From JAHKLT01 sp046197865 (GTDB lineage: Archaea; Methanobacteriota; Methanobacteria; Methanobacteriales; Methanobacteriaceae): a stretch of 64,000 nt of DNA. The stretch lies in assembly GCF_046197865.1 (NCBI RefSeq), contig NZ_CP166990.1, forward strand, positions 558,001-622,000, given 5' to 3'. The notes beneath the pieces were generated by a model. It made no database searches. It worked only from the letters and a program-made list of their open reading frames with translations, and was not told the origin of the DNA. This document shows, in pieces, positions 60,002 to 64,000 of the stretch (its first letter is position 1; each line of letters begins with the position of its first letter). The translations under genes were made by a program, and so were the position numbers.

Positions 60002-61111
60002 TCATAATTTCCTTAAAATATCCATAGCATTTTCAATATTTTCATAAGAGTTTGCAAAAGACATTCTAACATGATCTTTACCAACAGAGCCAAATGCAAG
60101 ACCTGGAACTGTTATGACACCTGCTTTAGCAGCTTCTTTAACAAATTCTTCTGGATTTTCTATTTTAGGAAATACATAAAAGGCTCCATCTGATTTTACA
60201 CATTCATGGCCCATATCATTTAAACTATCTACAATTAAATCCCTTCTTCTTTTAAATTCTTTAACCATAGCTTCAACTTCATTTTGTGGCCCAGTTAATG
60301 CTTCACATGCTCCTTTTTGTGCAATTGAATTTGCACATGCTGTACAATATTGGTGAACTTTTAATAATTCTGATGTGATTTTTTCATTAGCTGTTAAATA
60401 AGCAATTCTAAATCCTGTCATAGCATATGTTTTTGAAAAACCATTAATTGTTACAGTATTTTCACTATATTCTCCTACAGAATAATGTTTATTTTCATAT
60501 ATAATTTTTTCATAGATTTCATCAGATATAATAAAAAAATCATGGTCCATAGATAAATCACCAATAGCTTTAATGTCTTCTTTATCCATAACTGCTCCTG
60601 TTGGATTTGAAGGTGAATTTAAAATTATAGCTTTAGTATTTTTATTAATTTTTTCTACTACTTCTTCAGCTTTTAATTTAAAATCATTTTCCATTAAGCA
60701 GTTTAATTCAACTGGTTTTGCTTGTGATAATTTTACACAAGCTTCATATGATAAAAATCCTGGATTTGGAATAAGTACTTCATCACCTACGTCAAATAAA
60801 GCCTGGGAACACATATAAAGAGCTTCACTCGCACCTGTTGTAACTATAATGTTTTCTGCATTGGTTTTAATATTATTTTCGTTTTGAAATTTATTAGTAA
60901 TTTCTTCTCTCAAATCTAAAAATCCTTTATTAGGAGTATAATGGGAATAGTTTTCATCTATTGCTTTTTTCATAGCTATTTTAATATTTTCTGGAACATC
61001 AAAATCAGGTTCACCAATTCCTAAGTTAATAGCATTTTCATTAGTCACTTCAAACATTTTTCTAATTTGGGATAATTCAATTGATTGAACTCTTCTTGCA
61101 AAATCATACAT
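60002..61111 (-). CDS. Class I/II PLP aminotransferase (aspartate/aromatic type)
   Basis: A 369-residue fold-type I aminotransferase. The start is ATG 61111 (MYDFARRVQSIE), behind AAGG; a frame back to 61183 adds an Asn/Ile-rich leader overlapping the next gene. Key parts are INLGIGEPDFDVP, the NSPSNPTGAV region, ISDEIYEKI and the PLP lysine in GFSKTYAMTGFRIAY. Archaeal members act on aspartate, alanine or aromatic amino acids. With iorAB and paaK in the same window it could make aromatic amino acids, but this is inferred. Confidence 0.88.
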   Translation of the reverse strand: MYDFARRVQSIELSQIRKMFEVTNENAINLGIGEPDFDVPENIKIAMKKAIDENYSHYTPNKGFLDLREEITNKFQNENNIKTNAENIIVTTGASEALYMCSQALFDVGDEVLIPNPGFLSYEACVKLSQAKPVELNCLMENDFKLKAEEVVEKINKNTKAIILNSPSNPTGAVMDKEDIKAIGDLSMDHDFFIISDEIYEKIIYENKHYSVGEYSENTVTINGFSKTYAMTGFRIAYLTANEKITSELLKVHQYCTACANSIAQKGACEALTGPQNEVEAMVKEFKRRRDLIVDSLNDMGHECVKSDGAFYVFPKIENPEEFVKEAAKAGVITVPGLAFGSVGKDHVRMSFANSYENIENAMDILRKL

Positions 61112-61163
61112 ATTAATTACAACCTTATTTTTATTATTTATGATGACAGTAGTATTTAAATTA

Positions 61164-62720
61164 TTATTTATTACAAACTCCACATTTATAACATTTATTT
61201 TCCTTACACCATGGAGTAGTTTTATTTAAATCTATTTTTTCTCTTTCTTTTTTTAAAAAATTTGAATTTAATCCAATATCTATATTTTCCCAAGGTAAAT
61301 GACTATTAAAATCATAGTTAGGAATATATTTTTCCCATTCTTTTATTGGAATCTTCTCATGTAATGATTTTTCAAGTAAATTTCCAACATTATGGTCTCC
61401 ACAAGAGAGAATATATTGAATTAATCCCATTTTAGCACTATCAAATTTAACATCAATATTTTTAAGATTTTTTTTAAGATATTTTATTTTAGATTTAATA
61501 TCTTTAATATTATAAGTATCCCATTGTAAAGGAGTATGTGGTTTAGGTATAGTAGGATTTATACTAAAAGACATTAAGTGAGTATTACCATAGCTATTTA
61601 ATTTAGTAATATATTCACATAACTCTTTTATTTCTTCTTCACCTTCATTAGGTAATCCTATTAAGAAATAAAATTTTATTTTTAATTTTAAATCAATAGC
61701 ATTTTTAACAACTTCTTCAATTTTTTCATTAGAAATATCTTTATTAATAGATTTTCTTAAAGAATAAATAGATTCAGGAGCTATTGTTAATGTTCTAAGT
61801 CCACTATTTTTTAAATTTTCTAAAGTTTTCCTATTCAATGATTCTAATCTTAAAGAAGGTGTTGAAACTTCAAAATTTCTATTTTTTAATCCTTTTATTA
61901 ATTCATTAAGTTTTGAATAATCTCCTACTGCTGAACCTATTAATGTTACTTTATTAAACCCAGTATTTTCTCTTGATTTTTCAGCTATTTCAAATAACTT
62001 TTTTAAACTAACTTCCCTTAAAGGCCTATAAAGATAGCTAGACATACAAAATCTACATCCCCTTGTACATCCTCTTGAAACATTTAATAATATTGTATTT
62101 TGAAAAACAGGTTTATAATTCTCGTCTTCTGTTTCAACAATTAATGGATGAGTATTATGATAAATGGAATTTAAATTATCCATTATATTGATTTTGGTAT
62201 GGTTATTTTCACTAGATACATATACTCCTTCAATTTTTGAAAATTCCTTAATATTATTATGGGGGTTATCTATTTTTTTATAACAATCTAGAAAATTGTT
62301 AATGGTTGTTTCTCCTTCTCCTATAATAAATAAATCAATAAAATCTGTTAATGGTAAAGGATTAGCTGTTGCACATGGTCCTCCAGCAATTATCAAAGGA
62401 TGGTTTTCATTTCTATCTTCTCTTCTAAGTGGAATATCACTATATTCTAATATTTTAAGAACATTAAAATAATCTTGTTCATATTGCAGAGAAAAACTTA
62501 TTATGTTAAATCCTTTTAATGGACTATTAGATTCTATAGTTCTCTTTTCAGGATAAACAATTCTCTCACACCAAGAATCTTCTCTTTCATTAATTAAATT
62601 ATACATTAATTGAAACCCTAATGAAGACATAGCTGTTTTATAAATATTAGGATATGATAAAGCTATTCTTATCTCAGTTTTTAGTGGGTCTTTTTGAATT
62701 GTGTTTTTTTCTAAAATCAT
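61164..62720 (-). CDS. Radical SAM protein with B12-binding-like N-terminus
   Basis: A 518-residue protein. Residues 10-180 are a Rossmann-like B12-binding-type region (IRIALSYPNIYKTAMSSLGF, IIAGGPCATANP). The radical SAM core has SRGCTRGCRFCMSSYLYRPL with CxxxCxxC. The C-terminus ends in a Cys cluster (CKENKCYKCGVCNK) that could hold a second cluster. It belongs to the broad B12-binding radical SAM group with methyltransferase and unknown members. Its 3' end overlaps the long form of the aminotransferase frame. Function not assignable. Confidence 0.83.
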   Translation of the reverse strand: MILEKNTIQKDPLKTEIRIALSYPNIYKTAMSSLGFQLMYNLINEREDSWCERIVYPEKRTIESNSPLKGFNIISFSLQYEQDYFNVLKILEYSDIPLRREDRNENHPLIIAGGPCATANPLPLTDFIDLFIIGEGETTINNFLDCYKKIDNPHNNIKEFSKIEGVYVSSENNHTKINIMDNLNSIYHNTHPLIVETEDENYKPVFQNTILLNVSRGCTRGCRFCMSSYLYRPLREVSLKKLFEIAEKSRENTGFNKVTLIGSAVGDYSKLNELIKGLKNRNFEVSTPSLRLESLNRKTLENLKNSGLRTLTIAPESIYSLRKSINKDISNEKIEEVVKNAIDLKLKIKFYFLIGLPNEGEEEIKELCEYITKLNSYGNTHLMSFSINPTIPKPHTPLQWDTYNIKDIKSKIKYLKKNLKNIDVKFDSAKMGLIQYILSCGDHNVGNLLEKSLHEKIPIKEWEKYIPNYDFNSHLPWENIDIGLNSNFLKKEREKIDLNKTTPWCKENKCYKCGVCNK

Positions 62721-63192
62721 TTTATAAAATTATTTTATATTCGAAATTAAATAAATATATTTATAATTTTTATTGATTTTTTATTATTTTTATAAGTAAG
62801 TACGCATTGTTTTAATTTAACTATAATAAATACAATTGAACGCAATTCTTTATTTATAAACAATTTTTTCTTGAATTTTAATTATATATCTTTAAATTTT
62901 GCCTATATATTTATTAAAGATGGTAATTTTAACTAATATTATTTTAGTAAGTTCATTTTACTTTAATACTTATCTAAGACTTAGTTGATTTTCATGCCAT
63001 TTTTCACAATATTTTTTGTTATATTAATTATTTCTACTAAATTTTAAAGTTTTTTAATAAAAATAATTGATTTAAATGCTTTTTTTCTGTATTGAACCAT
63101 GAATAACATTTATATAAGATTAAATTGAAAATATTGTTACTCATTATGAAAATATTATTTTTTCAAATTTGTAATGAGAACGAGGTGAAAAA
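62721..63192. promoter_or_regulatory. Divergent regulatory region with adhesin promoter and 5' leader
   Basis: About 470 bases with no ORF or RNA gene beyond the leader. TTTATATAA at 63109-63117 is a clear TATA box for the adhesin-like gene, placing transcription start near 63138-63140. A leader hairpin lies directly after it (see 63140-63178). The rest is AT-rich. Confidence 0.5.
63140..63178 (+). promoter_or_regulatory. 5' leader hairpin of the second adhesin-like gene
   Basis: CTCATTA (63140-63146) pairs with TAATGAG (63172-63178), and TGAAAA (63147-63152) with TTTTCA (63160-63165), with a short internal bulge. The hairpin begins at the predicted transcript start and ends five bases before GAGGTGA, the ribosome binding site. 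It may protect the mRNA or control translation. Confidence 0.5.
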
Positions 63193-64000
63193 ATTTCTAT
63201 TGTAAAAAAAACATTATTGATGAGCGTAGCATTCCTTATTTTTATATCAATGGGTGCTTGTGTTGCTAATGATTCAATTAATGTTGATTTTGATGAAAAT
63301 CAAAATTTAATTCAAGATGATAATGTATTATCATCTTATGAAAATTTAGGTTTTTCTGATGATTCTATCATAACAACTTATCAATCTAATGGAGAAAATA
63401 TTAGTGAATATGATTCTTCAATTGATGGTGGTAATGATTATTACAATGAAGATGATATTAAATTTTCTACAAATAATCAAATTTCTTCTTCAAATTTAGA
63501 AAATGCTTATATTGATGAAGAAATCAGTTTCAATAACAATGATGTTTTTAATTCTAAAAAGGATACTATCATAAATGCTGATAATGTCACTAAAATATAT
63601 AAAAACGATACTCATTATGTTGTTGAACTTAAAGATCTTGAAGGAAATCTTTTAGATGGTATGGATATAATATTTTCAATTAATGGTGAATCTTATACAA
63701 GAACCACGGTTAATGGTATAGCTATGTTGTCTATTAATTTATCGCCGGGCCATTACTCTGCAAGTGCTACATTTAATGGAAATGAAAACTATTCTTCTTT
63801 TACTATTTTCAATGATATTGATGTCTTACCTTCTGTTGTAGGTCATAATATTGAAAAAATTTATAAGAATGGTACTCAGTATTATGCTACTATTTATGGT
63901 TATGATGGTAGTGTTTTAGCTGATACTGTGGTTTCTATGAATATTAATGGTGTCATTTATGAGCGTAAGACTAATAGTGACGGTGTTGTTATGTTGTCTA
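63193..64000 (+). CDS. Adhesin-like surface protein, N-terminal part (runs off window)
   Basis: A secreted-protein start (KKTLLMSVAFLIFISMGACVA), then an Asp/Asn/Ser-rich segment, then two units of about 90 residues with the pattern VTKIYKNDTHYVVELKD / IEKIYKNGTQYYATIYG. These match the Ig-like repeats of methanogen adhesin-like proteins. GAGGTGA lies four to five bases before an ATT at 63193; this gives a basic signal-peptide start. The first ATG (63220) would cut off the lysines. The end is beyond the window. Confidence 0.78.
   Translation, partial: MSIVKKTLLMSVAFLIFISMGACVANDSINVDFDENQNLIQDDNVLSSYENLGFSDDSIITTYQSNGENISEYDSSIDGGNDYYNEDDIKFSTNNQISSSNLENAYIDEEISFNNNDVFNSKKDTIINADNVTKIYKNDTHYVVELKDLEGNLLDGMDIIFSINGESYTRTTVNGIAMLSINLSPGHYSASATFNGNENYSSFTIFNDIDVLPSVVGHNIEKIYKNGTQYYATIYGYDGSVLADTVVSMNINGVIYERKTNSDGVVMLS

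Noticed and set aside
1..64000. CRISPR arrays and insertion sequences
   Set aside because: No regularly spaced direct repeats of 25-40 bases with spacers and no transposase-like frames were seen. The only strong tandem repeat is the DUF11 coding array.

Overview
The window is a very AT-rich archaeal chromosome segment from a hydrogenotrophic methanogen of the Methanobacteriales, most likely a Methanobrevibacter (an M. smithii-like gut or rumen methanogen). The evidence is a block of methanogenesis-marker genes, hdrCB, thiol:fumarate reductase subunit B, archaeal SepF, a cyclic-2,3-diphosphoglycerate-type 2-phosphoglycerate kinase, an archaeal SRP RNA, and giant adhesin-like proteins with beta-helix and DUF11 repeats. 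Species assignment is inference.

Positions 1-10,400 hold the right end of an integrated virus-like or plasmid-like element. About 28 small, tightly packed genes, many joined by ATGA or TAATG overlaps, all run rightward. They end at a hairpin/T-tract terminator and an oppositely oriented tyrosine recombinase. Recognisable products are a 5-cytosine DNA methyltransferase, a calcineurin-like phosphoesterase, a PCNA sliding clamp, a shortened thymidylate-kinase relative, two AP2-like proteins, several tiny Cys-rich proteins and tiny membrane proteins. No capsid, portal or terminase gene is visible, so this is the early/replication arm and the left end lies outside the window.

10,487-14,749 is a 1420-residue adhesin-like protein with six DUF11 units at an exact 357-bp period. 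15,067-24,000 is housekeeping: an acidic histone-fold protein, ZPR1, a Pgk2 paralogue, a DUF1611 protein overlapping sepF, a TatD hydrolase, a FilR1-type regulator, glyS, dcd and a TrmJ-like methylase. 24,089-30,710 is redox and aryl-acid metabolism: tfrB, iorAB, and an ACT-domain protein with a PaaK-type ligase. 30,792-36,572 holds a YhhQ-type transporter diverging from a sodium symporter, a PRC-barrel protein with pyrE, moaB, and a three-gene regulator operon. 36,794-44,693 is a co-directional run: nob1, a DUF2117-like gene, methanogenesis markers 2, 3, 6, 5, 15 and 17, then nifB. The run fits assembly of the methyl-coenzyme M reductase activation machinery.

44,700-63,000 mixes housekeeping genes (mtnA, trm5, dphB, rubrerythrin, hdrCB, pgk2, CBS protein, CDF transporter, aminotransferase, radical SAM protein) with a small accessory patch (ribbon-helix-helix protein, coiled-coil protein, truncated Orc1/Cdc6). 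RNA genes here are the SRP RNA, tRNA-Ser(GCU) and two unassigned structured loci, at 44,774-44,909 and 54,697-54,850. A second adhesin-like gene starts near 63,193 and runs off the window.

The most interesting items are the element's replication module (PCNA, phosphoesterase, decayed thymidylate kinase), the nifB linkage to the marker genes, the two unassigned structured transcripts, the acidic coiled-coil histone-fold protein, the short Orc1/Cdc6 with its neighbours, and several reading frames that seem to need AUU or AUA start codons.
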